From contig NZ_CP049866.1 of assembly GCF_011300215.1 (NCBI RefSeq), positions 992,001-1,056,000 on the forward strand: DNA of 64,000 nucleotides, read 5' to 3'. The translations under genes and the position numbers were made by a program. Source of the stretch: Nocardioides piscis (GTDB lineage Bacteria; Actinomycetota; Actinomycetes; Propionibacteriales; Nocardioidaceae). Shown piece by piece: positions 53,131 through 64,000 of this stretch. Positions within the stretch are counted from its first letter, which is position 1; each line of letters begins with the position of its first letter. The notes beneath the pieces are model-generated. The model did not search any database, was not told the origin of the DNA, and saw only the letters and a list, made by a program, of their open reading frames with translations.

Positions 53131-53709
53131 TCAGCGGTCGTCCTCCGCGAGGGTGACCTCGATGCCGCCCAGGAGAGCAGCGGCCATGTTGTAGAGGAAG
53201 GCCGTCAGGGTGGCGATGGCGGTGAGCAGGATGACGTCGATGACGCTCACCAGCAGGGTGAAGCCGAGCACCCGACCCATGCCGAGATAGTTGGTGACGT
53301 CGAACTCCGAGGAGCTGGTGTCACCCTCGACCACGCTGGCCACGGTCGCGTTGATCGAGTCCCAGACACCAGCGGCGCCCAGCACGGTCCAGATCATGAA
53401 GACGGCGACGAAGGTGACGACCCCGAAAGCGACCGACAGCAGGAACGCCGTCTTCATCACGCTCCACGGATCGATCCGGGTCAGCCGCAGCCGCGCCCGG
53501 CGCGGGGTGCGACCCGACCCGCCGCTGGCGCGGCGCCCCGGGCGCCTGCTGCCCGAGGCGTTGGCGCGGTGCTCGCTGGCGGCGCCGGACAGGGTCGTCT
53601 GGATCCGCTCGGTGAGCGGGGCCCGGGTCTCGTCCTTCGGCGCAGCCGACTTAGAGGACCCGGACGAGCCCTGGCTAGTCGTGGTTGGCGACGCGGTGCG
53701 CTCCGACAT
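53131..53709 (-). CDS. DUF3566 membrane protein
   Basis: A 192-residue protein. A disordered Ser/Thr/Arg-rich N-terminus (~80 residues) precedes the DUF3566 domain: RARLRLTRIDPWSVMKTAFLLSVAFGVVTFVAVFMIWTVL, a soluble loop and LGFTLLVSVIDVILLTAIATLTAFLYNMAAALLGGIEVTL, giving two to three helices. It directly follows gyrA by 3 bp, the conserved actinobacterial arrangement. Function unknown. Confidence 0.93.
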   Translation of the reverse strand: MSERTASPTTTSQGSSGSSKSAAPKDETRAPLTERIQTTLSGAASEHRANASGSRRPGRRASGGSGRTPRRARLRLTRIDPWSVMKTAFLLSVAFGVVTFVAVFMIWTVLGAAGVWDSINATVASVVEGDTSSSEFDVTNYLGMGRVLGFTLLVSVIDVILLTAIATLTAFLYNMAAALLGGIEVTLAEDDR

Positions 53710-53712
53710 GGG

Positions 53713-56412
53713 TCACTCCTCAGCGTCTTCGACGGGACGCTCGATTGTTGCACCGTCGCCCGAATCAGGCGACTCCACCGACTCCCCTGACTCCGCCGAC
53801 CCTGCCGACACCGTGGACTCCGGCGATTCGGCGGACGGCTCGGTCTCGTCGGCCTCGGCGTCCTCGCGGGCCTCGACCGAGCGGGCCACCACGGCCACGG
53901 CGTCGCCCGACTTCGGGTTGACGAACTTCACGCCCTGGGTCGAACGGCCGGTGGGACGGAAGTGCTCGTTGATCGGGCTGCGCACGACCTGGCCGGCCTG
54001 GGTGATGGCGAGGATCTCGTCACCCTCCTCGACGATGAACGCGCCGACGAGCCCACCGCGGTCCTCGTTGGTCAGGGTCATGGCCTTGATCCCGAGGCCA
54101 CCGCGGCCGGTGGTGCGATAGTCGGTGATCCGTGAGCGCTTCGCGAAGCCGCCGTCGGTGATGGTGAAGACGTACTGCTCCTTCACCTCGTCCGAGGCGG
54201 TGGCGTCGGTGCCGTCCGCGTCGTCGGCCGCCTGCTCGGCGGCGACCTGGGCGGCCCGGATGACCGACATCGACAAGACGCTGTCCTCGCCCCGGAACTT
54301 CATCCCCGTGACGCCCGACGTGGCGCGGCCCATCGGCCGCAGCTGGCCGTCGTCGGCCTTGAAGCGGATCGCCTGGCCACGACGCGAGACGAGCAGGATG
54401 TCGTCGTCGCTGCCCACGAGCTCGGCGCCGATCAGGGCGTCGTCGTCGTCGCGGAAGTTGATCGCGATGACGCCGGCCTGGCGTGGGCTGTTGTAGTCAC
54501 CCAGCCGCGTCTTCTTCACCAGCCCGTTGCGGGTGGCGAGCACGAGGTAGGGCGCCTGCTCGTAGTCACGGATCGCCAGGACCTGCGCAATGTCCTCGTC
54601 GGGCTGGAACGACAGCAGCCCGGCGACGTGACCGCCCTTGGCGTCACGCGCGGCCTCGGGCAGGTTGTAGGCCTTGGTGCGATAGACGCGACCCGCCGTG
54701 GTGAAGAACAGCAGCCAGTGGTGGTTGGTGGTCGCGATGAAGTGCTCGACCACGTCGTCGCCGCGCAGGCTCGCCCCACGCACGCCCTTCCCGCCGCGCT
54801 TCTGCGTGCGGTACTGGTGGCGCTGGGTCCGCTTGGCATAGCCGCCGCGGGTGATGGAGACGACGAGCTCCTCGTCGGGGATCAGGTCTTCCATCGACAG
54901 GTCGCCGTCGGCGGCGATGATCTGCGTACGGCGGTCGTTGCCGTACTTCTCGACGATCTCGCCCAGCTCGTCGATCACGATCTGTCGCTGGCGCAGCTCG
55001 TTGGCGAGGATGTCCTCGAGGTCGGCGATGATCAGCTCGAGCTCGGCGAGGCGGTCGATGATCTTCTGGCGCTGCAGGGCTGCCAGCTGTCGTAGCTGCA
55101 TGCCCAAGATGGCGTCGGCCTGGACGTCGTCGATCTCGAGGAGCGCGATGAGGCCCTCGCGGGCCTCGGCGACGTCGGGGCTCCGGCGGATGAGGGCGAT
55201 GACCTCGTCGAGGGCGTCGAGCGCCTTGACCAGGCCGCGATAGACGTGAGCCTGCTTCTCGGCCTCGGCGAGACGGAAGCGGGTCCGGCGCTGGATGACC
55301 TCGATCTGGTGGGACACCCAGTTGCTGACGAACTGGTCGATCGTCAGGGTGCGGGGCACCCCGTCGACCAGGGCGAGCATGTTGGCGCTGAAGTTGGTCT
55401 GCAGCTCGGTGTGCTTGAGGAGATTGTTGAGGACCACGCGGGCCACTGCGTCGCGCTTGAGCACCACGACGAGGCGCTGCCCGGTGCGACCCGAGGAGTC
55501 GTCTCGCACGTCGGAGATGCCCTGCACCTTGCCGGAGTCGGCCAGCTCGGCGATCTTGAGCGCGAGGTTGTCCGGGTTGACCATGTAGGGCAGCTCGGTG
55601 ATGGACAGGCAGGTGCGGCCCTTGGCGTCCTCGTCGATCTCGATCACCGCGCGCTGGGTGACCGAGCCGCGTCCCGTGCGGTAGGCCTGCTCGATGCCCT
55701 GGCGGCCCACGATCAGGGCGCCGTTGGGGAAGTCGGGGCCCTTGATCCGCTCGACGAGCGCGTCCTGCAGCTCCTCGCGGGTGGCGTCGGGGTGCTCGAG
55801 CGCCCAGCGCGCGCCGTCGGCGACCTCGCGCAGGTTGTGCGGCGGGATGTTGGTCGCCATACCGACCGCGATGCCGGCCGAACCGTTGACGAGCAGGTTG
55901 GGGTAGCGCGAGGGCAGGACGACCGGCTCCAGCTGGCGCCCGTCGTAGTTGGGCTGGAAGTTGACCGTGTCCTGCTCGATGTCGCGGACCATCTCGAGGG
56001 CGAGCGGCGCCATCCGGCACTCGGTGTAGCGCATGGCGGCCGCGGCGTCGTTGCCCGGGGAGCCGAAGTTGCCCTGACCGTTGATCAACGGGGCCCTCAT
56101 CACCCAGGGCTGGGCCAGTCGCACCATGGTGTCGTAGATGGCGGTGTCGCCGTGGGGGTGGTAGGCACCCATCACCTCACCGACGACGCGCGCGCACTTG
56201 TAGAAGCCGCGGTCGGGGCGGTAGCCGCCGTCGAACATCGCATAGATGATCCGTCGGTGCACCGGCTTGAGTCCGTCACGCACGTCGGGCAGTGCACGCC
56301 CGACGATCACCGCCATCGCGTAGTCGATGTAGGCGCGCTGCATCGAGGTCTGGAGCTCGATCGGCTCGATGCGGCCGCCCGGACCGGGGCCGTCAGTCGT
56401 GGTTTCAGTCAT
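53713..56412 (-). CDS. gyrA: DNA gyrase subunit A
   Basis: An 899-residue type II topoisomerase subunit that cuts and rejoins DNA. The active-site tyrosine is in AMRYTECRM. The quinolone-determining region reads [17 protein letters not shown], with the acidic Asp intact and Thr at the E. coli Ser83 position. Six C-terminal beta-pinwheel repeats include the GyrA box [10 protein letters not shown]. The acidic tail (~60 residues) is Ser/Glu/Asp-rich with repeats such as [15 protein letters not shown]. It lies 51 bp downstream of gyrB. Confidence 0.98.
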   Translation of the reverse strand: MTETTTDGPGPGGRIEPIELQTSMQRAYIDYAMAVIVGRALPDVRDGLKPVHRRIIYAMFDGGYRPDRGFYKCARVVGEVMGAYHPHGDTAIYDTMVRLAQPWVMRAPLINGQGNFGSPGNDAAAAMRYTECRMAPLALEMVRDIEQDTVNFQPNYDGRQLEPVVLPSRYPNLLVNGSAGIAVGMATNIPPHNLREVADGARWALEHPDATREELQDALVERIKGPDFPNGALIVGRQGIEQAYRTGRGSVTQRAVIEIDEDAKGRTCLSITELPYMVNPDNLALKIAELADSGKVQGISDVRDDSSGRTGQRLVVVLKRDAVARVVLNNLLKHTELQTNFSANMLALVDGVPRTLTIDQFVSNWVSHQIEVIQRRTRFRLAEAEKQAHVYRGLVKALDALDEVIALIRRSPDVAEAREGLIALLEIDDVQADAILGMQLRQLAALQRQKIIDRLAELELIIADLEDILANELRQRQIVIDELGEIVEKYGNDRRTQIIAADGDLSMEDLIPDEELVVSITRGGYAKRTQRHQYRTQKRGGKGVRGASLRGDDVVEHFIATTNHHWLLFFTTAGRVYRTKAYNLPEAARDAKGGHVAGLLSFQPDEDIAQVLAIRDYEQAPYLVLATRNGLVKKTRLGDYNSPRQAGVIAINFRDDDDALIGAELVGSDDDILLVSRRGQAIRFKADDGQLRPMGRATSGVTGMKFRGEDSVLSMSVIRAAQVAAEQAADDADGTDATASDEVKEQYVFTITDGGFAKRSRITDYRTTGRGGLGIKAMTLTNEDRGGLVGAFIVEEGDEILAITQAGQVVRSPINEHFRPTGRSTQGVKFVNPKSGDAVAVVARSVEAREDAEADETEPSAESPESTVSAGSAESGESVESPDSGDGATIERPVEDAEE

Positions 56413-56463
56413 GGTGAGTCTCTCTCCGAGGATCTATCGATGTCTAAGAAAAGTGCGATATTC

Positions 56464-58533
<2,070 letters not shown>

Positions 58534-58581
58534 GCGGACCTCTTCTGCTTCACGCCCCGGACGGGGCAGGTGACATAGGCG

Positions 58582-58611
58582 AAGGTCGCGACCGAAGCGG
58601 TCTGCGACCTT
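58582..58611 (-). promoter_or_regulatory. Stem-loop in the gyrB leader
   Basis: AAGGTCGC-GACCG (58582-58594) pairs with CGGTC-T-GCGACCTT (58598-58611): 13 bp with a single bulged base and a 3-nt loop, ending ~50 bp before the gyrB start. The rest of 58534-58780 shows no gene. Confidence 0.6.
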
Positions 58612-58780
58612 TGGTCCCAGTCTAGCCGTCAGGGGCCCAGATGCCACGCCTGCACGCCGGGTTCGGGGGATCTGGGGATGAAATGTGCCCCTGAGCGGCA
58701 TTCTGAGGCCTCCGCGAGGCCCGAACAGGGGGGCGGTGGAGTCCCCATACGTCCGCGCGGCGCTCAGATCGCCTGCTGGC

Positions 58781-59332
58781 TCATCCGTAGGTGTCGCGGG
58801 GTCCCCGCCCGTCGCGGCTGGTGAAGCGCCCCTTCTTCCAGTTCGGGAGGTTGGGCCCGAGGATCTCGATCGCACTCACCGTGCCGTGTCCGAGCTCCTC
58901 GTTGAGGCGCCGCACGATCGTCGGCGCGAGGAGCTTGAGCTGGGTGGACCAGGCGGTCGAGTCGGCCCGGACCACCACGCGGGTGTCGGTGAACGACTGG
59001 GGCGTGCAGTGCGCCGCGACCTCGTCGCCGACCAGCTCGGCCCACCTCCCGAAGACCGCCTGCATGCGCAGGTCCAGCTCCCAGCCGTGCTGGCTGATCA
59101 GCCTCGACATCGCCGTGTCGAGCAGCTGGGGGTCACGGTCGTCGGGATGGGCCCCGGACGACGACATCGGCGTACGCCGACGAAAGCTCGCCCCGGTCTT
59201 CTTGCGCGACGCCGCCTTGCCGGGTCCGGCGATGGCCGCCTTGCGTGCCGACCGCGCGAAGTCGAGTCCGTCGTCGCGGTGGCCCGGTGCCTCGTCCTCG
59301 CTCGCTGACGGGTCGGGAGTCTCACTCGTCAC
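58781..59332 (-). CDS. DUF721 (DciA-like) protein
   Basis: A 183-residue protein. The N-terminal ~75 residues are charged and disordered. The DUF721 domain ([78 protein letters not shown]) is the KH-like fold of DciA, a loader of the replicative helicase in many bacteria. Its place between recF and gyrB is conserved in actinobacteria. The GTG at 59332 overlaps the recF end by 11 bp. Confidence 0.9.
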   Translation of the reverse strand: MTSETPDPSASEDEAPGHRDDGLDFARSARKAAIAGPGKAASRKKTGASFRRRTPMSSSGAHPDDRDPQLLDTAMSRLISQHGWELDLRMQAVFGRWAELVGDEVAAHCTPQSFTDTRVVVRADSTAWSTQLKLLAPTIVRRLNEELGHGTVSAIEILGPNLPNWKKGRFTSRDGRGPRDTYG

Positions 59333-60458
59333 GGCGCACCCGCCCGTCGGCGACGATGAACCTGGTGCCCCGCAACGCCTCGGGCACGTCGGCCGCGACC
59401 GCCGCCGTCACCAGGACCTGCTCCGCGTCGGCCACCAGCTCGGCCAGCTGGGCCCGCCGCTCGGCATCGAGCTCGGCGAAGACGTCGTCGAGCACCAGGA
59501 TCGGGTCGTCCCCGTCGGCACGCAGCAGGTCGTAGGACGCGAGCCGCAGCGCGAGCGCGAACGACCAGGACTCACCATGCGAGGCATAGCCCTTCACCGG
59601 CAGCCGCAGGTCGGCGTTGCCCAGCGACAGCAGCAGCTCGTCGCGGTGCGGACCGACCAGGGAGATTCCGCGGTCCAGCTCGTCGCGGCGGCGTGCTTCG
59701 AGCTCGGCCAGCAGCCGCGTCTCGAGGTCGGCCGCCTCCACGGGCAGCTCGAAGGACGGCTTGTAGTCGATCTCCGCGTCCTCCCGGCTCGCCCCGCGGG
59801 CCACCGCTTCGTAGGCCTTGCCGACATAGGGCCGCAGGTCCTCGACCAGTCCCAGCCGGGCGGCGAGCAGCTGGGAGCCGACCTGGGCCAGCTGGCCGTC
59901 CCACACGGCGAGCGTGGAGAGGGCGGTTTCACGTGAATCACCGCGCGCGTGGCCGGCGGTCTTGAGCAGGCTGTTGCGCTGGCGCAGGATCCGGTCGTAG
60001 TCCGAACGCACCCCGGCCAGGCGCGGGGTGCGCAGGACGAGCAGGTCGTCGAGGAACTTGCGCCGGTCGGACGGGTCACCCTTGACCAGGGTGAGGTCGT
60101 CGGGAGCGAACACGACTGTGCGCATCACGCCGATCAGGTCGCGGGGGCGCGGCAGCGGCGACCTGTTGATCCGGGCGCGGTTGGCCCGGCCCGGGTTGAG
60201 CTCGATCTCCAGCACCGCCGTACGTCCGTCGCGGACCACGGCGGCGCGGACCATCGCCTGGTCGGTGCCGGCCCGGACGAGCGGCGCGTCGGCGGCGACA
60301 CGGTGCGAGGACAGCCGCGAGAGGTAGTCGATCGCCTCGATCAGGTTGGTCTTGCCCTGACCGTTGCGGCCGATGAACGCCGTCGCGCCGGGCTCCAGCT
60401 CGACGTCGAGGGTCTCGTAGGAGCGGAAGTTGTGGAGCGTCAGGTGTGAGACATGCAT
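59322..60458 (-). CDS. recF: DNA replication and repair protein RecF
   Basis: A 378-residue SMC-like ATPase that helps load RecA at gaps. Walker A is [15 protein letters not shown] (residues ~30-44), with the initial [17 protein letters not shown]. The signature and Walker B region ends ...[20 protein letters not shown]. Full length for the family. Lies 17 bp downstream of gnd. Confidence 0.97.
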   Translation of the reverse strand: MHVSHLTLHNFRSYETLDVELEPGATAFIGRNGQGKTNLIEAIDYLSRLSSHRVAADAPLVRAGTDQAMVRAAVVRDGRTAVLEIELNPGRANRARINRSPLPRPRDLIGVMRTVVFAPDDLTLVKGDPSDRRKFLDDLLVLRTPRLAGVRSDYDRILRQRNSLLKTAGHARGDSRETALSTLAVWDGQLAQVGSQLLAARLGLVEDLRPYVGKAYEAVARGASREDAEIDYKPSFELPVEAADLETRLLAELEARRRDELDRGISLVGPHRDELLLSLGNADLRLPVKGYASHGESWSFALALRLASYDLLRADGDDPILVLDDVFAELDAERRAQLAELVADAEQVLVTAAVAADVPEALRGTRFIVADGRVRRDE

Positions 60459-60475
60459 GCGTGACCCATGATGCG

Positions 60476-61453
60476 CTAGCTCTCGGCCGGCTCGCGGCCG
60501 CTGCCAGCGCCCGCCTCGCGCGCCGCCGCCGCCTGGTCAGGCGCCTTGCTCTCGCCCGCGGCGTCGCCGCCCTTGGGCGCGGGCGTGCGGACCGCGTGCC
60601 CGCCGAACTGGTTGCGCATCGCCGCGACGGCCTTCATCGTCGGCGAGTCGTCCTGGCGGGAGACGAAGCGCGCATACAGGGCGGCAGTGATCGCCGGCGT
60701 CGCGACGGCGTTCTCGATGCCGGCCTCCACCGTCCAGCGGCCCTCGCCCGAGTCCTCGGCATAGCCGGCGATCTGCGACAGGCCCGGGTCATCGTCGAGC
60801 GCGGCGACCATCAGGTCGAGCAGCCAGGAACGGATCACGGTGCCCTCACGCCAGGAGCGGAAGACCTCGGTGACGTTGTCGGTCAGCTCCGCCTTCTCCA
60901 GCAGCTCCCAGCCCTCGGCATAGGCCTGCATGATCGCGTACTCGATGCCGTTGTGGACCATCTTGGAGAAGTGGCCGGCGCCGACCTTGCCGGCGTGCAC
61001 GGCGCCGAAGTCACCCTCGGGCTTGAGGGAGTCGAAGGCCGGCTGGACCTTCTCCACGTCGGCTGCGTCACCGCCGTACATCAGGGCGTAGCCGTTCTCC
61101 AGGCCCCACACGCCGCCGGAGACACCGCAGTCGACGTAGCCGATGCCCTTGGCCTGCAGCGTCTCGGCGTTGGCCAGGTCGTCGGTCCAGCGGGAGTTGC
61201 CGCCGTCGACGACGACGTCGCCCTCGCCGAGGAGCTCGCCGAGCTCGGCCACGGTCGACCGCGTCGGCTCACCCGCCGGCACCATCACCCACACGACCTT
61301 GGGTGTGGGCAGCTTGTCGACCAGCGCTGCCAGCGAATCGACGTCGCTCACCTCGGGATTGCGGTCGAAGCCCACGACGGTGTGCCCGTCGCGGCGCAAC
61401 CGCTCGCGCATGTTGCCGCCCATCTTGCCCAAGCCGACGAGTCCGATGTCCAT
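60476..61453 (-). CDS. gnd: 6-phosphogluconate dehydrogenase, decarboxylating (short, GntZ-type)
   Basis: A 325-residue oxidoreductase of the pentose-phosphate pathway. Rossmann motif [15 protein letters not shown] at the start; [13 protein letters not shown] and [23 protein letters not shown] are family signatures; [24 protein letters not shown] holds the catalytic lysine. The short form without the second C-terminal domain is usually NAD-preferring. The tail is disordered. The ATG at 61453 precedes the Rossmann fold. Confidence 0.94.
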   Translation of the reverse strand: MDIGLVGLGKMGGNMRERLRRDGHTVVGFDRNPEVSDVDSLAALVDKLPTPKVVWVMVPAGEPTRSTVAELGELLGEGDVVVDGGNSRWTDDLANAETLQAKGIGYVDCGVSGGVWGLENGYALMYGGDAADVEKVQPAFDSLKPEGDFGAVHAGKVGAGHFSKMVHNGIEYAIMQAYAEGWELLEKAELTDNVTEVFRSWREGTVIRSWLLDLMVAALDDDPGLSQIAGYAEDSGEGRWTVEAGIENAVATPAITAALYARFVSRQDDSPTMKAVAAMRNQFGGHAVRTPAPKGGDAAGESKAPDQAAAAREAGAGSGREPAES

Positions 61454-61569
61454 ACGGGCGACCCTAGCCTGAGCAGAACTGACCCGGGCGCGCCAGCGTC
61501 CGGTCAGTGCTGCGAACAAGGCCGGGAGTGAGCCAATGAGCTCCCAACGCCCGACCCTGGCGGGAGGTC

Positions 61570-62703
61570 TCAGCTAAGGAGACGGCGCGGCATCAGCAGG
61601 TAGCGGAACGAGTCGGACTCGCCCGCGTCGGTGCTGGAGATGACGACGGGCTTGCTCGCCTGGGTGAAGGCGAGGTCGATGAACTCGCCGTCGAGGGCGG
61701 TCAGGCCGTCGAGGAGGAACTGCGGGTTGAACCCCGTCGTCAGCGACTCGCCGGTGATCTCGGCCTCGATCACCTCGGTCGCCTGGGCCTCGTCGCCCGA
61801 GCCGGCGTCGAGCACCAGCTGGTTGTCCTCGAACTTCAGCTGGACGGCGGTGTTGCGCTCGGCGACCAGCGCCACACGCTTCACCGTCTCGATCAGGTCC
61901 GCCTTGTTGACCTTGGCGACCGTGAGGTGCTCGCTGGGGAACAGGGAGCGCACCTTGGGGAACTCGCCGTCGAGCAGGCGCGTGGTCGTACGGCGAACGC
62001 CGCCCTGACCGGTTCCCTCGAAGCCGATGAGTCCCTCGCCGCCGTCGCCGGAGCTCAGTGCGATGGTGATCTCGGACCCGGAGGTGAGCGCCTTGGCCGT
62101 CTCGCCGAGCACCTTGGCCGGGACCAGGGCAGCCACCGACGCGTCGGGCGTCTGTGGGTTCCAGGTCAGCTCGCGGTGTGAGAGACGGAAGCGGTCGGTC
62201 GCGAGCAGGGACATCGTGGAGCCGTCGATCTCGATGCGCACACCGGTCAGGACCGGGAGCATGTCGTCGCGGCCGGCCGCAGTGACGGCCTGGGCCACGG
62301 CGTGGGCGAAGTCGGAGCTCGCCACGGTGCCGGTGGCGGCCGGCATCTTGGGCAAGGTCGGGTAGTCGGCGACCGGCATGGTGGCCAGGCTGAATCGCGC
62401 GGACCCGCAGGTGAGCGAGACCCTCGGCCCCTCGAGCGACATCTCGATCGGCTTGGCCGGGAGGCTACGGCAGATGTCGGCCAACAGCCGACCGCTGACC
62501 AGGGCACTGCCCTCGTCGCTCACCTCGGCGGCCAGGTCGGCCCGCGCCGAGGTCTCGTAGTCGAAGGTGGAGAGCACCAGGCCCTCGTTGCTGGCCTCGA
62601 TCAGGAGTCCGGCGAGCACCGGCGAGCTGGGACGAACGGGGAGGCTGCGGGCGGCCCAGGCAACGGCGTCGGTGAAGACGTCGCGGTCGACGCGGAACTT
62701 CAC
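61570..62703 (-). CDS. dnaN: DNA polymerase III beta sliding clamp
   Basis: A 377-residue clamp with three repeated domains; typical blocks are MKFRVDRDVFTDAVAWAARSLPVRPSSPVLAGLLIEA, ATDRFRLSHRELTW and the C-terminal SSTDAGESDSFRYLLMPRRL. It encircles DNA and holds the polymerase. It is separated from dnaA by the putative origin. Confidence 0.98.
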   Translation of the reverse strand: MKFRVDRDVFTDAVAWAARSLPVRPSSPVLAGLLIEASNEGLVLSTFDYETSARADLAAEVSDEGSALVSGRLLADICRSLPAKPIEMSLEGPRVSLTCGSARFSLATMPVADYPTLPKMPAATGTVASSDFAHAVAQAVTAAGRDDMLPVLTGVRIEIDGSTMSLLATDRFRLSHRELTWNPQTPDASVAALVPAKVLGETAKALTSGSEITIALSSGDGGEGLIGFEGTGQGGVRRTTTRLLDGEFPKVRSLFPSEHLTVAKVNKADLIETVKRVALVAERNTAVQLKFEDNQLVLDAGSGDEAQATEVIEAEITGESLTTGFNPQFLLDGLTALDGEFIDLAFTQASKPVVISSTDAGESDSFRYLLMPRRLLS

Positions 62704-63081
62704 TGCGGCTCCTCGAAAAACAGGTCAGGGGTGTCAGTCGGACGCGCGACACCGAGGTGCCGGTGCGCGCGGAGGGTGAATCCTGCCATGCGTGGATGGC
62801 TGAGACGAGGGTTGTCCCCAGGCAGGGCCCGGTTCAAAGGTTTCTGATGATCGACTCAACTAGATGTTCGTAGTAGTCATAGCGTCGGTGGAATCTGTGG
62901 AGAACCGGTGTTTGTGCAGGTGAGCGGGGCAATTTCGGTGCACAGGGGGTGTGCACTCAGGTGTTGAGGCATCACCGTGGTTGTGCAGTGAGCAGCGAGG
63001 TCGGGATTCGGCTGCTGCTCACCCACAGGCCCTGTGCAGGACACGCGGGCCGGAACCACACGTCCTCCACAGTCGGGGCGG
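62704..63081. other. oriC: Putative chromosomal replication origin (oriC)
   Basis: The 378-bp dnaA-dnaN gap, the usual actinobacterial oriC. It contains two near-consensus DnaA boxes, TTGTCCCCA (62812-62820) and TTCTCCACA on the minus strand (62896-62904). A set of related sites reads TTGTGCAGG (62912-62920), TTGTGCAGT (62981-62989) and CTGTGCAGG (63032-63040). The AT-richer stretch 62837-62885 could be the unwinding element. No gene is seen. Confidence 0.8.
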
Positions 63082-63999
63082 TCAGGCTTGACGCGCCTGC
63101 ATCTTCACCCGGTTGGTGAGCTCGGAGACCTGGTTGAACACCGCACGCCGCTCGGCGAGGAGCTGGCGGATCTTGCGGTCGGCATACATCACGGTCGTGT
63201 GGTCGCGGTTGCCGAACTGGGCGCCGATCTTGGGCAGCGACAGCGCGGTCAGCTCGCGGCACAGGTACATGCCGATCTGTCGGGCCATCACGAGGTGCCG
63301 GCCACGGCTGGGTCCGGTGAGGTCCTCGATCGTCACGCCGAAGTAGGCAGCCGTCTGGGCGATGATCAGACCGGGCGTGATCTCCGGCTCTCCGCCTTCG
63401 GGGATCAGGTCGCGCAGCACGATCTCGGCCAGGCTCATGTCGACGTCCTGACGGTTGAGGTTGGCGAACGCGGTGACGCGGATCAGGGCACCCTCGAGCT
63501 CGCGGATGTTGGTCTGGATCTTGGAGGCGATGAACTCGAGGACGTCGGGCGGCGCCGTGAGCCGGTCCATCGCTGCCTTCTTGCGCAGGATCGCGATCCT
63601 GGTCTCGAGCTCCGGCGGCTGGACGTCGGTGATCAGGCCCCACTCGAACCGGTTGCGCAGCCGCTCCTCGAGCGCCTCGAGCTTCTTCGGCGCCTGGTCG
63701 GAGGTGAGCACGATCTGCTTGTTGGCGTTGTGGAGGGTGTTGAACGTGTGGAAGAACTCCTCCTGGGTCTGGGTCTTGCCCTGGAGGAACTGGATGTCGT
63801 CGATCAGCAGGACGTCCACGTCGCGGTAGCGCCGCTTGAACCGGTCCTGCCGGTCGTCGCGCACCGCGTTGATGAACTCGTTGGTGAACTCCTCGCTGGA
63901 GACGTAGCGGACCTTGGCGTTGGTGTAGAGGCTGCGGACGTAGTGGCCGATCGCGTGCAGGAGATGGGTCTTGCCGAGCCCGGACTCGCCATAGACGAG
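63082..63999 (-). CDS. dnaA: Chromosomal replication initiator DnaA (C-terminal part)
   Basis: About 305 residues are visible; the N-terminus lies beyond the window. The AAA+ domain starts at Walker A ([16 protein letters not shown]), then Walker [14 protein letters not shown], sensor and arginine-finger region [18 protein letters not shown]. Domain IV has the DNA-binding signature [14 protein letters not shown]. It opens oriC, which lies directly after its stop. Confidence 0.98.
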   Translation of the reverse strand, partial: LVYGESGLGKTHLLHAIGHYVRSLYTNAKVRYVSSEEFTNEFINAVRDDRQDRFKRRYRDVDVLLIDDIQFLQGKTQTQEEFFHTFNTLHNANKQIVLTSDQAPKKLEALEERLRNRFEWGLITDVQPPELETRIAILRKKAAMDRLTAPPDVLEFIASKIQTNIRELEGALIRVTAFANLNRQDVDMSLAEIVLRDLIPEGGEPEITPGLIIAQTAAYFGVTIEDLTGPSRGRHLVMARQIGMYLCRELTALSLPKIGAQFGNRDHTTVMYADRKIRQLLAERRAVFNQVSELTNRVKMQARQA

Positions 64000-64000
64000 C

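Noticed and set aside
56150..56200. Quinolone-resistance mutation in GyrA (Thr at the Ser83 position)
   Set aside because: Thr or Ala at this position is natural in many bacteria; resistance cannot be inferred.

Overview
This window is high-GC actinobacterial chromosomal DNA that ends at the replication origin. The order dnaA-dnaN-gnd-recF-DUF721-gyrB-gyrA-DUF3566-tRNA-Ile-DLW39-tRNA-Ala, followed further out by the pknB/pknA/pbpA/rodA/pstP/fhaB/fhaA cell-wall block, is typical of the Actinomycetia. An AlkB alkane hydroxylase fused to rubredoxin and the general gene content suggest Nocardioides or a close relative (inference; no 16S rRNA gene is present).

Regions. (1) 0-4.6 kb: two drug-type MFS transporters, an M15 peptidase lipoprotein, a ferritin-like desaturase relative and a TetR regulator. 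(2) 4.6-15.6 kb: a complete selenocysteine locus. On the minus strand selD leads an apparent operon with a selenocysteine-containing formate dehydrogenase (in-frame UGA with a SECIS hairpin), its Fe-S and NrfD subunits and an oxalate/formate-type MFS transporter. Divergent on the plus strand are tRNA-Sec, selA and selB. (3) 15.6-25.7 kb: AlkB-rubredoxin, a dienelactone hydrolase-like protein, polyphosphate glucokinase, a MarR/MMPL pair, malic enzyme, glutathione peroxidase, nitroreductase and a secreted metalloprotease. (4) 25.9-33.4 kb: accessory DNA. It holds a lactococcin-972-like bacteriocin with its ABC transporter and, divergently, a 27-residue peptide ending GYIWI followed 6 nt later by a cytochrome P450. 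The latter pair resembles P450-crosslinked RiPPs (cittilin/atropopeptide type) and is the most interesting part of the window. (5) 33.4-46 kb: Ser/Thr kinase, FHA, phosphatase and cell-shape genes, a tandemly duplicated CrgA, rhomboid and cyclophilin. (6) 46-53 kb: acyltransferase, patatin, SURF1, CBS, LuxR and cupin genes. (7) 53-64 kb: tRNAs, gyrase, recF, gnd, dnaN, oriC and the C-terminal part of dnaA.

Five otherwise well-conserved genes (selA, the hydrolase at 17.2 kb, the ABC permease, the P450 and pknA) each carry one single-base indel that can be placed at a short C or G run. Because pknA and selA should be functional here, these look more like sequence errors than pseudogenes; they are annotated across the shift.
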